From NCBI RefSeq assembly GCF_051209875.1, contig NZ_JBNTQY010000001.1, forward strand, positions 1,674,001 through 1,738,000: a stretch of DNA of 64,000 nucleotides, given 5' to 3'. The first letter of the stretch is position 1. Each line of letters opens with the position of its first letter. Below, one piece after another: positions 52,608 to 60,500 of this stretch. The DNA comes from Emticicia sp051209875 (GTDB taxonomy: Bacteria > Bacteroidota > Bacteroidia > Cytophagales > Spirosomataceae). The notes under the pieces were generated by a model that saw only the letters and a program-made list of their open reading frames with translations, ran no database searches and was not told the origin of the DNA. The translations under genes were made by a program, and so were the position numbers.

Positions 52608-52822
52608 TTTTTTTGTTTTTTAGGGGTTAGTTATAGGAGTCCGTTAAATGACTGATTATCAACGGTTTGCGAAGGTAGATTTTACAATTTGTTCTTGCAA
52701 GTTATTTCGCAAAAAATTAATTAATTTAATAAAAGCTTGCAAAAGTTTGCAGAAAATTGGTATAATAGACTAAAAAAACTGGATTTTTTTTAGGTGTTTT
52801 GCTATTTGTAAATCACATCATA

Positions 52823-52853
52823 TTGATTTAAATGATTATAAAATTTACATTTG
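52823..52853 (+). promoter_or_regulatory. Orphan promoter TTG-N20-TACATTTG
   Basis: TTG at 52823-52825 and TACATTTG at 52846-52853. No gene follows on the plus strand before the hairpin at 52945. Confidence 0.45.
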
Positions 52854-52944
52854 AAGATGCTTTTTATAGTTTTCACAAAACTGATTTTAAAATAAACTAT
52901 GCTATTTTTTTAACTTTTTTTTAAAATTGAGGAAACTCTAAAAA

Positions 52945-52987
52945 GCTACCCACCAAACCAAAATGTCGAGTGGATAGCGTTTTTTTG
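52945..52987. terminator. Bidirectional hairpin downstream of cotH
   Basis: GCTACCCAC and GTGGATAGC pair with one mismatch and a 16-base loop. Seven T residues follow on the plus strand and five on the minus. It could end cotH or a plus-strand small RNA. Confidence 0.6.
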
Positions 52988-53074
52988 AAATAGCAAAAAC
53001 AGATAATATTCAGGTAGTTTTGGTTTTTAAAAATTAATCTTAATTACAAATTCTCATAGAATTTATGCCGTTTT

Positions 53075-54580
53075 TTATTTCAAAAAAGCTTCTACTGCTT
53101 CATTTCTAATTATAACATGTTGTTTCAGAACATCAAGTTCTTTGACGAAATCTTCACTGTTTTTGAGATGAGAGTAAGGGTTTTCTTCTTTTATTTTTCC
53201 AATCACAAAAGGTGCAATTAATTGATGATTTTGCTCAAAAAGTTGGTTCATCTTGGCAGGAGTGAACACATTTTCAGTGAAATTTTTTACATATTGTTTG
53301 TATTTAGCATAGTAAAAAATATCATCGGCAATGTAGCGAATCAATGGCCAATTTTTGCCAACCTCCTTTAATGAAAGGGAAACGCCACGACCCATTGCTC
53401 CACCCATTGGTGGACCGAAACCCGCTGGTGGTTTAAACCCGTCGGCTAATTTCAATCCATCAGGTTGATTAAAAGTTTCTGGTGGAGAGCCGCCACGTGG
53501 AAATCCCGTAGGCATTTCCATTTTTACACCCAACGATAAATCATGGTCCCATGAAATCCAAGTAAGTTTTTGAGTAGGGGAGTGATAGAGATAATAATTA
53601 TGTGGCAATGCTCCGTAAGTGTCCCAATTAACGATGGTATTATTAATCGCTAACCATTTGATGAAATGGTCAATGTTGAAGGTGTTTTCTAAATTTGTTC
53701 GCCATTCAATGGGCTTTTTAATCCGACTTGAATCATTCAAAATCTTGATAAATGCTTCAATATCACTCCAGTCTGCTTGTTTTTTGTTGTTCTTTTTCTC
53801 AAATTGTTCTTTTTTGAACTTCGTAAAATTTGACTCAGGTTTATAAATATTACCTGATTCTTCTCCAAATTGGGCTTTAATCATGGTATCTTCAATGACT
53901 TCCACGAGTGTATAAATACCACAATATTTTTTTCCTTCTCCAAAATCAATATAGATCCGATAAAAGGCTGTTTGTGAAGCAGGAATGCCCGCTTCACGTA
54001 AAATATCAGAAGTTACTTTTTCACGAATCAATGCCTTGTCGCTCATGGCTGGTGAAAAAGATAGCTTTTCAAAACCATAAAGTTTATTTTTTTTCTTATC
54101 TTTTTCAAACTCGTTGAAATCCAATCGAAAAGGCAATTTATAAATACCTTTTCCCCAAGTTTGCATTAAACTTGAATTCCCTTTTAATCGAAAACCTACT
54201 TTTGGATAGACTTTACCTTTGAATTTTACAGAAACTGAGAAATAATTTGGTTCGCCTTTGCCAAAATTCATCATGCCACCACCATCGGCAAAATTGGGTG
54301 GTGGCATTGGCGGCATTCCATTGGGTGGCATTTTACCCATTCCAGGAAAGCCACTTTTGCCAAAATCATTACCAAATTTATCCTTCATGTCAATTCTGAT
54401 GCTGTCCCATTGGCTTTTTGCCATGCTTATTTCAAGAATATTGACTTTTTTTTGCGAAAAAACAACAGTATAATTAGGCTTTTGCCTCTTTTTTGAAATA
54501 GGCTTTGTCGCAAAAGAAGGCAGTGAAATATAGCATAACAATGCGATTAGGTTTATAAATCTAAGCGATGAAGGTTTCAT
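53075..54580 (-). CDS. CotH-type protein kinase-like secreted protein
   Basis: 501 residues from the ATG at 54580, with a signal peptide ending near SLPSFA. CotH-family signatures are VGFRLKGNSSLMQTWGKGIY with KLPFRLDF (ATP-side basic residues), ALIREKVTSDILREAGIPAS, YCGIYTLVEVIED, NTIVNWDTYGALPHNYYLYH and TWISWDHDLSLG (metal-binding aspartates). Two Gly/Pro/Met-rich stretches interrupt it (GMGKMPPNGMPPMPPPNF and PPAGFGPPMGGAMGRG). Relatives phosphorylate exported proteins. It is divergent from the LytS-like kinase, and its upstream region holds two GTGTAGA repeats. Confidence 0.92.
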   Translation of the reverse strand: MKPSSLRFINLIALLCYISLPSFATKPISKKRQKPNYTVVFSQKKVNILEISMAKSQWDSIRIDMKDKFGNDFGKSGFPGMGKMPPNGMPPMPPPNFADGGGMMNFGKGEPNYFSVSVKFKGKVYPKVGFRLKGNSSLMQTWGKGIYKLPFRLDFNEFEKDKKKNKLYGFEKLSFSPAMSDKALIREKVTSDILREAGIPASQTAFYRIYIDFGEGKKYCGIYTLVEVIEDTMIKAQFGEESGNIYKPESNFTKFKKEQFEKKNNKKQADWSDIEAFIKILNDSSRIKKPIEWRTNLENTFNIDHFIKWLAINNTIVNWDTYGALPHNYYLYHSPTQKLTWISWDHDLSLGVKMEMPTGFPRGGSPPETFNQPDGLKLADGFKPPAGFGPPMGGAMGRGVSLSLKEVGKNWPLIRYIADDIFYYAKYKQYVKNFTENVFTPAKMNQLFEQNHQLIAPFVIGKIKEENPYSHLKNSEDFVKELDVLKQHVIIRNEAVEAFLK

Positions 54581-54642
54581 TTTTACCAATTTTTGTTTGA
54601 TTTTTTAAGTAAAGAATGAGAATTTTTATTGGAAAAATATGC

Positions 54643-54733
54643 AGTGTAGAAGATTAGTTTAGATGTGTAGATACAGAAATGCTTTTAATTGTTTTTGCCA
54701 ATATTCTACACAATTGCAGCATTCCTATACACA
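54643..54733. promoter_or_regulatory. Four GTGTAGA-type sites in two 21-bp-spaced pairs (probable LytTR operator)
   Basis: Plus-strand pair: AGTGTAGAA at 54643 and TGTGTAGAT at 54664, 21 bp apart. Minus-strand pair: TTCTACACA at 54704 and CTATACACA at 54725, also 21 bp apart. The inner ends of the pairs face each other between cotH and the kinase gene. The right-hand pair ends about 30 bp before the kinase -7 box, a position typical of activators. Confidence 0.75.
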
Positions 54734-54762
54734 AATCCTTAGCTTTTTAGCTTAACAAACAA

Positions 54763-54770
54763 TAATTTTG
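54763..54770 (+). promoter_or_regulatory. -7 box TAATTTTG before the LytS-like kinase gene
   Basis: Exact TAnnTTTG match 37 bases before the ATG at 54807. No good -33 TTG is present, as expected of an activated promoter. Confidence 0.6.
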
Positions 54771-54806
54771 TTATTTGTCGTTTGTAAATTTCAACAACGC
54801 TTACCA

Positions 54807-55892
54807 ATGAAAATAGTTGAACGGTATTCTATTTTACTTCATATTATCGGCTGGATCGTTTTTATAACTATCCCAATTTTGACTTTGCCTGTAAGCAACG
54901 TTTTTAGTCAACCTAACTTTAACATCTTTGTACTTCCTCAGATTTTTAGCACTACTTTATTGATAGCTATTTTTTACCTAAACCTCAATTATTTTACACC
55001 TAATTTACTTATCAAGAAAAACACTAAAACATTTGTTTTCTACCTATTTGCAGGGCTTATTGTATTAGCTATATTGAATTCGGTAATTTTTGAATTGGTA
55101 TTTAAACCAAATTTTCCGAAATTTCCTATGCCAAAAAGACCGCCACCTCCACCATCGTTTCAAAGACAAGGTTCGCCAGTGATGTTTTGGATATTCCGTT
55201 TTTTTGCCACGGGTATTTCTTATGTTTTAGTCATTTTTGCAAGTTCTATGCTCGCACTTGTCCGTGAACGGATTCGTAGCCATGACGAAAAGCAGCAGAT
55301 AATTTTAGAAAAAACGGCTGCCGAATTAGCTGTTTTGAAACTACAAATAAGCCCACATTTTTTGTTTAATACGCTCAATAATATTCGATGGTTGGCAAGG
55401 CAAAAATCAGAGAGAACTGAGGATTCGGTAGTGAAATTGTCTCAATTATTGCGTTATATGATTTATCAATCATCCAATGATAAAGTGTCATTGGAGCAAG
55501 AAATTGAGCATTTACACCATTATATTGACCTTCAAAAAATGCGTTTGACCGATAAACACACAGTTGAGTTTGTTTGTGAAGGCCATACAAATGGGATTTT
55601 GATTGAACCCCTTTTGTTTATTCCATTTGTCGAAAATGCTTTTAAATATGGATTGCATCATCAAGAAAAAAGCTTGATTCGGATTGAAATAAAAGCAATC
55701 GAAAATACGCTTTGTTTTTATTCAGAAAATGATATTTTTGAAAGCAATATGCCCGAAGAAACAGGTGATTCTGGCATCGGGATTCAGAATGTAAAGCGGC
55801 GTTTGATATTGCATTATCCTGCATTGCATGAATTAAATATTAATAGTAATAATTGTAAATTTATAATAGACCTAAAAATACAAGTAGCCTGA
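54807..55892 (+). CDS. LytS-like sensor histidine kinase (His_kinase family)
   Basis: 361 residues from the ATG at 54807; an upstream TTG is unlikely. Four membrane segments occupy about residues 8-155, with a Pro-rich outer loop (MPKRPPPPPSFQRQG) before the last. The His_kinase domain has H184 in LQISPHFLFNTLNNIRWLAR and RYMIYQSSNDKVSLEQEIEH. The ATPase has PFVENAFKYGLHH and a GIGIQNVKRRL G-box. It has no HisKA dimerisation domain, as usual for LytS/YehU types. Its stop overlaps the regulator start (TGATG). Confidence 0.95.
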   Translation: MKIVERYSILLHIIGWIVFITIPILTLPVSNVFSQPNFNIFVLPQIFSTTLLIAIFYLNLNYFTPNLLIKKNTKTFVFYLFAGLIVLAILNSVIFELVFKPNFPKFPMPKRPPPPPSFQRQGSPVMFWIFRFFATGISYVLVIFASSMLALVRERIRSHDEKQQIILEKTAAELAVLKLQISPHFLFNTLNNIRWLARQKSERTEDSVVKLSQLLRYMIYQSSNDKVSLEQEIEHLHHYIDLQKMRLTDKHTVEFVCEGHTNGILIEPLLFIPFVENAFKYGLHHQEKSLIRIEIKAIENTLCFYSENDIFESNMPEETGDSGIGIQNVKRRLILHYPALHELNINSNNCKFIIDLKIQVA

Positions 55893-56608
55893 TGCTTAAA
55901 CTCAACTGTATTGCGATAGATGATGAGCCTTTTGCTTTAGAAATGATGGCCGATGATATTCAAAAAATACCTTTTTTGAATATCATCGGTACCTTTTCTA
56001 ATCCATTAGATGCTTGGCAGCTGATTAAACAAGGCAAAGTTGACTTGATTTTTTTGGACATTCAGATGCCTACATTAACAGGGACGCAATTTTTGAGAAC
56101 TTTGCCTACACCTCCGATGGTTATTTTTACTACGGCCTATCAGCAATATGCTCTCGAAGGATATGATTTGGATATCATTGATTATTTGCTGAAACCAATT
56201 CCATTTGAGCGTTTTTTGAAAGCTGTTAATAAAGCCTATGAACGTTTTCAAATGAAGCCAAAAGAAATGACAGAATCAATAGCTGAAGATGCTGCTTTTT
56301 TCTTTATTCATGTAGAATACAAGCAAATAAAGATCTATTTTGATGAGGTTTTGTATATCGAAGGTTTGAAAGATTATGTTAAAATTTTTATTAAAAACCA
56401 AAATAAACCGTTGTTGACCCGTTTGAATTTGAAATCCATTGAAGCTAAATTACCTGCTCAACAATTTTATCGGGTGCATAATTCTTATTTAGTGGCATTG
56501 AATAAAATAACCTCCTTTAAGAAAACTAAACTGTATATTGAAAAGCAAGAAATTCCTATAGGGAAGAAGTATGCTGAAAGTTTTGAGCAGAAATATCATC
56601 CAAAGTGA
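55892..56608 (+). CDS. LytTR response regulator (cotH locus)
   Basis: 238 residues. The receiver has acidic D10-D11-E12, phospho-acceptor D56 in LIFLDIQMP, T80-T81 in VIFTTAYQ and K101 in LLKPIPF. The LytTR domain follows: DEVLYIEGLKDYVKIFIKNQ, TRLNLKSIEAKLPAQQFYRV, HNSYLVALNKI and IPIGKKYAESF. It is translationally coupled to the kinase. The 21-bp-phased sites upstream of the operon, cotH and the TonB receptor are its likely targets. Confidence 0.95.
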   Translation: MLKLNCIAIDDEPFALEMMADDIQKIPFLNIIGTFSNPLDAWQLIKQGKVDLIFLDIQMPTLTGTQFLRTLPTPPMVIFTTAYQQYALEGYDLDIIDYLLKPIPFERFLKAVNKAYERFQMKPKEMTESIAEDAAFFFIHVEYKQIKIYFDEVLYIEGLKDYVKIFIKNQNKPLLTRLNLKSIEAKLPAQQFYRVHNSYLVALNKITSFKKTKLYIEKQEIPIGKKYAESFEQKYHPK

Positions 56609-56681
56609 TTTTTTACGAGGCTAAACATTGCATGACCTGTGGACTATCAACTCATTTATTTCTACGTTTTCTTCTCACAGA

Positions 56682-56709
56682 TAGACACAACACATTAAAG
56701 TTTCTACAC
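56682..56709. promoter_or_regulatory. TAGACAC/TCTACAC pair at 21-bp spacing before the TonB receptor gene
   Basis: TAGACAC at 56682 and TCTACAC at 56703, in the same orientation as the right-hand pair at 54704-54733. The second element begins 37 bp before GATGTTCG (56740), a weak -7 candidate; the kinase promoter has the same 37-bp offset. Confidence 0.6.
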
Positions 56710-56777
56710 TTTCTTTAATGCAAGCATCTAATAAAAGTCGATGTTCGTCTTTCATTATGAACTTAAACCACTCATAA

Positions 56778-59516
56778 ATGAAAAGATATTTTCTTTGCCT
56801 TTTATTGGCATTTGTATGGCTGCCTCACCAACTACTTGCCCAAACACCCAAAGTTGCGGAGGTAAATAATCAAATTATTAAAGATGAGTTTTACAATAAT
56901 ATCGCTTTATCTAACATCTTGGCAGATTTAGAAAAGAAACATGCGTTAAAACTACTTTACGACAAAAATGAACTCAAACAGTATAGCGTTACGTATTGGT
57001 TTGCTAATGAAACAGTACAAACAGGCTTAAAAGCTATTTTGAAGAAATTACCCTTGAAAACTTATGTTGATGAAAATGGCTTCATCAATATCGTTTCAAA
57101 AAGTGTGAAAGTTGAAACCGCCGTTGACCGACAATTTAAAGGAAATGCTGAAAAAACTAATTTTACACTAACAGGTCGAGTGGTTGATTATACCAATGGA
57201 GAAAATCTGCCTTTTGCTTCTGTATCGGTGAAAAGTACAAAAGTTGGCTCTCAAACAAATGTTGATGGTTATTTTACTTTATTAAAAGTTCCTTCTGACA
57301 CGGTTACACTTGAAATTTCCTATGTAGGTTATCGTACCCGTAATTTCCACCTCAATCCTAAATTGAATGTAAATGACCTAAAAATAGAAATAGAACCAGC
57401 GATTGGTGTTTTGGAGGAAGTGACTGTGCAAGCTGAAAAAACAGAAGTTTTGAAAGCCAATGAAATAGTTGGAATGATAAAAATGACACCTCGCAACATT
57501 GCAAAACTACCAAATGTTGGAGAAAGAGACCCATTTCGTGCATTTCAATTAATGCCAGGAGTGAGTGCTTCCAATGAATCATCGTCGGGTTTGTATGTGC
57601 GTGGTGGTACACCTGACCAAACTTTGGTGCTTTACGATGGCTTTACGGTTTATCATGTTGACCACCTTTTTGGTTTTTTCTCGGCCTTTAATTATAATGC
57701 TATTAAAGATATTCAATTATATAAAGGAGGTTTTGATGCAAAATTTGGTGGACGAATTTCTGCAGTTGCCGAAATCACTGGAAAAGATGGTAATAAAAAA
57801 GAATTTAATGCTGGTGTGGATGTAAGCCTTTTGAGTGCCAATGCGTATATAGAAACACCACTTGGCTCGAAATTTACATTTTTGGCGGCTGCTCGTAGGT
57901 CATATAAAGGCCCGCTTTATAACAAATTATTCAAAAGATTCACAAGCACTAATCAGACACAAACCCAAACAACTCAGCAAGGTGGTTTTCCGCCGGGAGG
58001 TGGGCGATTTGGTAGCTTTTCGGCTACGCAAGTAGCCAGTTCATATTTTTATGATTTAAACTCAAAATTGACTTATACGCCCAACAAAAAAGATATTTTA
58101 TCATTGAGTTTGTATAATGGGACTGATAATATGGATAATTCGGCAAGTTCTGATTTGGGTGGATTAGGTGGTTTTGGTGGACGAAATATTGGATTGAATA
58201 CCTCCAATACCGATGTGTCAAATTGGGGTAATTTGGGCGGAAGTCTCAAATGGTCGAGAAGATGGAGCGATAACTTTTATAGTAATTCGTTGATTTGCTA
58301 TTCAAATTATTATAGTACACGTGATAATAGTCGAAACATTACAACCACAAGAGATGGTGTCACACGTGACGTGAAAATTGGGCAATTAGAAGACAATAAT
58401 TTGAATGATTTTACTGCAAAAATAGACTTCGAATGGAAAGCTTTTACCGCTAATCAATTTGACTTTGGCCTACAATATACCAAAAATATCATTAAATATA
58501 CATATAGCCAGAATGATACCATCACCGTCTTAGATCGAAATGATCGAGGAAGTACATCAACATTTTATGTGCAAGACAATATCAAATTATTTAACGGAAA
58601 ATTGCATTTAAAACCTGGTGTTCGATTAACATATTTTGATGTAACCAAGAAAAACTATGTAGAACCAAGAATCTCCGCAAACTTCAATGTAACCAAACAA
58701 TTCAAGCTCAAAGGTGCAGCTGGGGTGTACTATCAGTTTGTAAAGCAAATCAATCGAGAAGATATTTCTAATGGGAATCGCAATTTTTGGGTGCTGTCAA
58801 ATGCCGAATCTTTACCTGTTACTAAATCCAATCACTTGATTTTGGGAGGAAGTTATGAGATTAGCAATTATTTATTTGATGTAGAATTCTATCAAAAAAA
58901 TAGTACAAATATTACCGAATACACGCTTCGATTTGTTCCAACCATTGGCCGTGGATTAAGTGCCAGTGAAACATTTTTTAATGGAACGGAAACCGTCAAA
59001 GGAGTGGACATTTTGGTACAAAGAAAATTTGGAGATTTTAATGGTTGGTTGGGCTATACTTTGGCCGAAGCCAAAAGAAATATTACTGCTTTTTCAGATA
59101 AAGCCTATTATTCCGACCAAGATGTGAGACATCAGTTCAAAGCAATTGGTTCGTATAAGTATAAAAAATGGGATTTTGCTGCTACTTGGATTTTCTCATC
59201 AGGAAGGCCTTATACGTCAATCTTAGGAGCGTATCAATTGACTTTATTAGATGGTACGGTTAAAAACTTTACCAATCCATCCGATAAAAATGCCAATCGT
59301 TTCTCTAATTATCATCGAATGGATGTATCGGCGACTTATAATTTGACTTCTAATTTCAATGTAGCATTTTCTATTTTTAACCTTTATAACCGTAGTAATA
59401 ATTGGTATAAAAGATTCCAAGTAATTACAGAAGATGATCTTACTGCTTTACAAATAACAAACGTAAATTACTTGGGAATCACACCCAACATGACCATCAG
59501 TTGGAAGCTTAGATAA
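56778..59516 (+). CDS. TonB-dependent outer-membrane receptor with STN and carboxypeptidase-like domains
   Basis: 912 residues with a signal peptide ending near QLLAQ. Residues 30-110 form an STN domain (ALSNILADLEKKHALKLLYD). Residues 130-215 form a carboxypeptidase-regulatory-like domain (TGRVVDYTNGENLPFASVSV, GYFTLLKVPS, ISYVGYRTR). The plug follows (FRAFQLMPGVSASNESSSGL, YVRGGTPDQTLVLYDGFTVY) and then the barrel to YLGITPNMTISWKLR. A Gly/Pro-rich loop (QQGGFPPGGGRFGSF) lies in an outer region. It takes up an unknown ligand. The STN domain hints at signalling to an anti-sigma factor, but none is encoded nearby. Confidence 0.95.
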   Translation: MKRYFLCLLLAFVWLPHQLLAQTPKVAEVNNQIIKDEFYNNIALSNILADLEKKHALKLLYDKNELKQYSVTYWFANETVQTGLKAILKKLPLKTYVDENGFINIVSKSVKVETAVDRQFKGNAEKTNFTLTGRVVDYTNGENLPFASVSVKSTKVGSQTNVDGYFTLLKVPSDTVTLEISYVGYRTRNFHLNPKLNVNDLKIEIEPAIGVLEEVTVQAEKTEVLKANEIVGMIKMTPRNIAKLPNVGERDPFRAFQLMPGVSASNESSSGLYVRGGTPDQTLVLYDGFTVYHVDHLFGFFSAFNYNAIKDIQLYKGGFDAKFGGRISAVAEITGKDGNKKEFNAGVDVSLLSANAYIETPLGSKFTFLAAARRSYKGPLYNKLFKRFTSTNQTQTQTTQQGGFPPGGGRFGSFSATQVASSYFYDLNSKLTYTPNKKDILSLSLYNGTDNMDNSASSDLGGLGGFGGRNIGLNTSNTDVSNWGNLGGSLKWSRRWSDNFYSNSLICYSNYYSTRDNSRNITTTRDGVTRDVKIGQLEDNNLNDFTAKIDFEWKAFTANQFDFGLQYTKNIIKYTYSQNDTITVLDRNDRGSTSTFYVQDNIKLFNGKLHLKPGVRLTYFDVTKKNYVEPRISANFNVTKQFKLKGAAGVYYQFVKQINREDISNGNRNFWVLSNAESLPVTKSNHLILGGSYEISNYLFDVEFYQKNSTNITEYTLRFVPTIGRGLSASETFFNGTETVKGVDILVQRKFGDFNGWLGYTLAEAKRNITAFSDKAYYSDQDVRHQFKAIGSYKYKKWDFAATWIFSSGRPYTSILGAYQLTLLDGTVKNFTNPSDKNANRFSNYHRMDVSATYNLTSNFNVAFSIFNLYNRSNNWYKRFQVITEDDLTALQITNVNYLGITPNMTISWKLR

Positions 59517-59563
59517 TAATTGTAAAACAAGTTTCTGACTTGTTTCCATTTTAATAAAAAACA

Positions 59564-60424
59564 ATGAAAAATTTATATAAAATCGCATTTTTAATGACTT
59601 TTCAGTGCATGCTTTGGAGTTGCACTAAAACTAATACGGTCATTAATCCAGGAGAAAAACCAATCATTGAAGCCTATCTCGCTCCTAATCATCCAGCAAG
59701 TATGAAGGTTTATACCGAAATTCCATATTCTGAAACATCAGAAGGAAAATCGGAAGTGATAGATGGATTAACTATTAAGCTTACAGGAAGCAATGGTAAA
59801 GTTTTTACCTTAAAATCAATTGGGAATGGGCAATATGAGTCGGCTAAAAATGAATTGATAGGAGCAGCTAAAACTATCTATACAATGGAATTTGATTACA
59901 AAGGCAGAAAAGTAAGTGCTTCTACTGAAATACCTTCAAAACCAGTCAATTTTACCATAGATAAAACTGAAATTTCACGTACGCAGATTGATTTATCGAG
60001 TGGAGTACCCAATTTTGGTGGTGGCGGAGGAGGTGGAGGTCCATTCGGTGGTGGAGAAAATACTTCAGTTACGCTGACATGGAGTAATCCTGAAAATATG
60101 TATCATTTTGTAGCTGTTGAAAACACAGAAGCGAGTCCAGTCCAGATTGTGATACCACCAACTGGAGCTACTTTTCCAAGTTTTAGGTTTTTCAATGAGC
60201 CACTGACTGGGACAAACAATATTTTACGTTCACAAAGTTTTCAGTATTTTGGCAAACATGATGTTATTCTTTATCGTGTAAATTCAGAATATGCTGCACT
60301 GTATCAATCAAGCGGAACAACTTCACAGAATCTTAGTACACCACCGACCAGCATCACTAACGGAATGGGAATTTTTACTGGCATAAACGCAGATACTTTA
60401 AAATTTACTGTAAAAAAGAATTAA
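59564..60424 (+). CDS. DUF4249 lipoprotein
   Basis: 286 residues. The lipoprotein signal ends in MLWSC (C20). The DUF4249 pattern is visible: PGEKPIIEAYLAPNHPASMK, VYTEIPYSE, GLTIKLTGSNGKVFTLKSIG, YTMEFDYKGRKVSASTEIPS and LTWSNPENMYHFVAVEN. A polyglycine stretch (about residues 148-166) interrupts the middle. DUF4249 proteins usually travel with TonB receptors of this class and probably sit on the outer membrane beside them. It starts 47 bases after the receptor gene. Confidence 0.9.
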   Translation: MKNLYKIAFLMTFQCMLWSCTKTNTVINPGEKPIIEAYLAPNHPASMKVYTEIPYSETSEGKSEVIDGLTIKLTGSNGKVFTLKSIGNGQYESAKNELIGAAKTIYTMEFDYKGRKVSASTEIPSKPVNFTIDKTEISRTQIDLSSGVPNFGGGGGGGGPFGGGENTSVTLTWSNPENMYHFVAVENTEASPVQIVIPPTGATFPSFRFFNEPLTGTNNILRSQSFQYFGKHDVILYRVNSEYAALYQSSGTTSQNLSTPPTSITNGMGIFTGINADTLKFTVKKN

Positions 60425-60462
60425 GAGTGATTATCTATTTTTAAGGTTAGTAGCTTTTTAAA

Positions 60463-60482
60463 GGGTTGGCTTTTGCCAACCC
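60463..60482. terminator. Terminator between the DUF4249 and M14 genes
   Basis: GGGTTGGC-TTTT-GCCAACCC, then ATTTATTTTTTT on the plus strand. It ends the TonB-DUF4249 unit. Confidence 0.85.
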
Positions 60483-60500
60483 ATTTATTTTTTTGTGGTT

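Larger units (their letters stand above)
52608..53074. other. 467-bp AT-rich intergenic region
   Basis: No open frame worth reporting. The region holds the probable promoter of the GSCFA gene (52670-52677, minus strand), a candidate plus-strand promoter (52823-52853) and a hairpin followed by T-runs on both strands (52945-52987). The last two bracket about 130 bases that could be a small RNA. Confidence 0.5.

Noticed and set aside
54590..54643. A -7 box for cotH at the 37-bp offset from its nearest GTGTAGA site
   Set aside because: The sequence there (TTTACTTA on the minus strand) does not match TAnnTTTG, so the cotH promoter remains unlocated.
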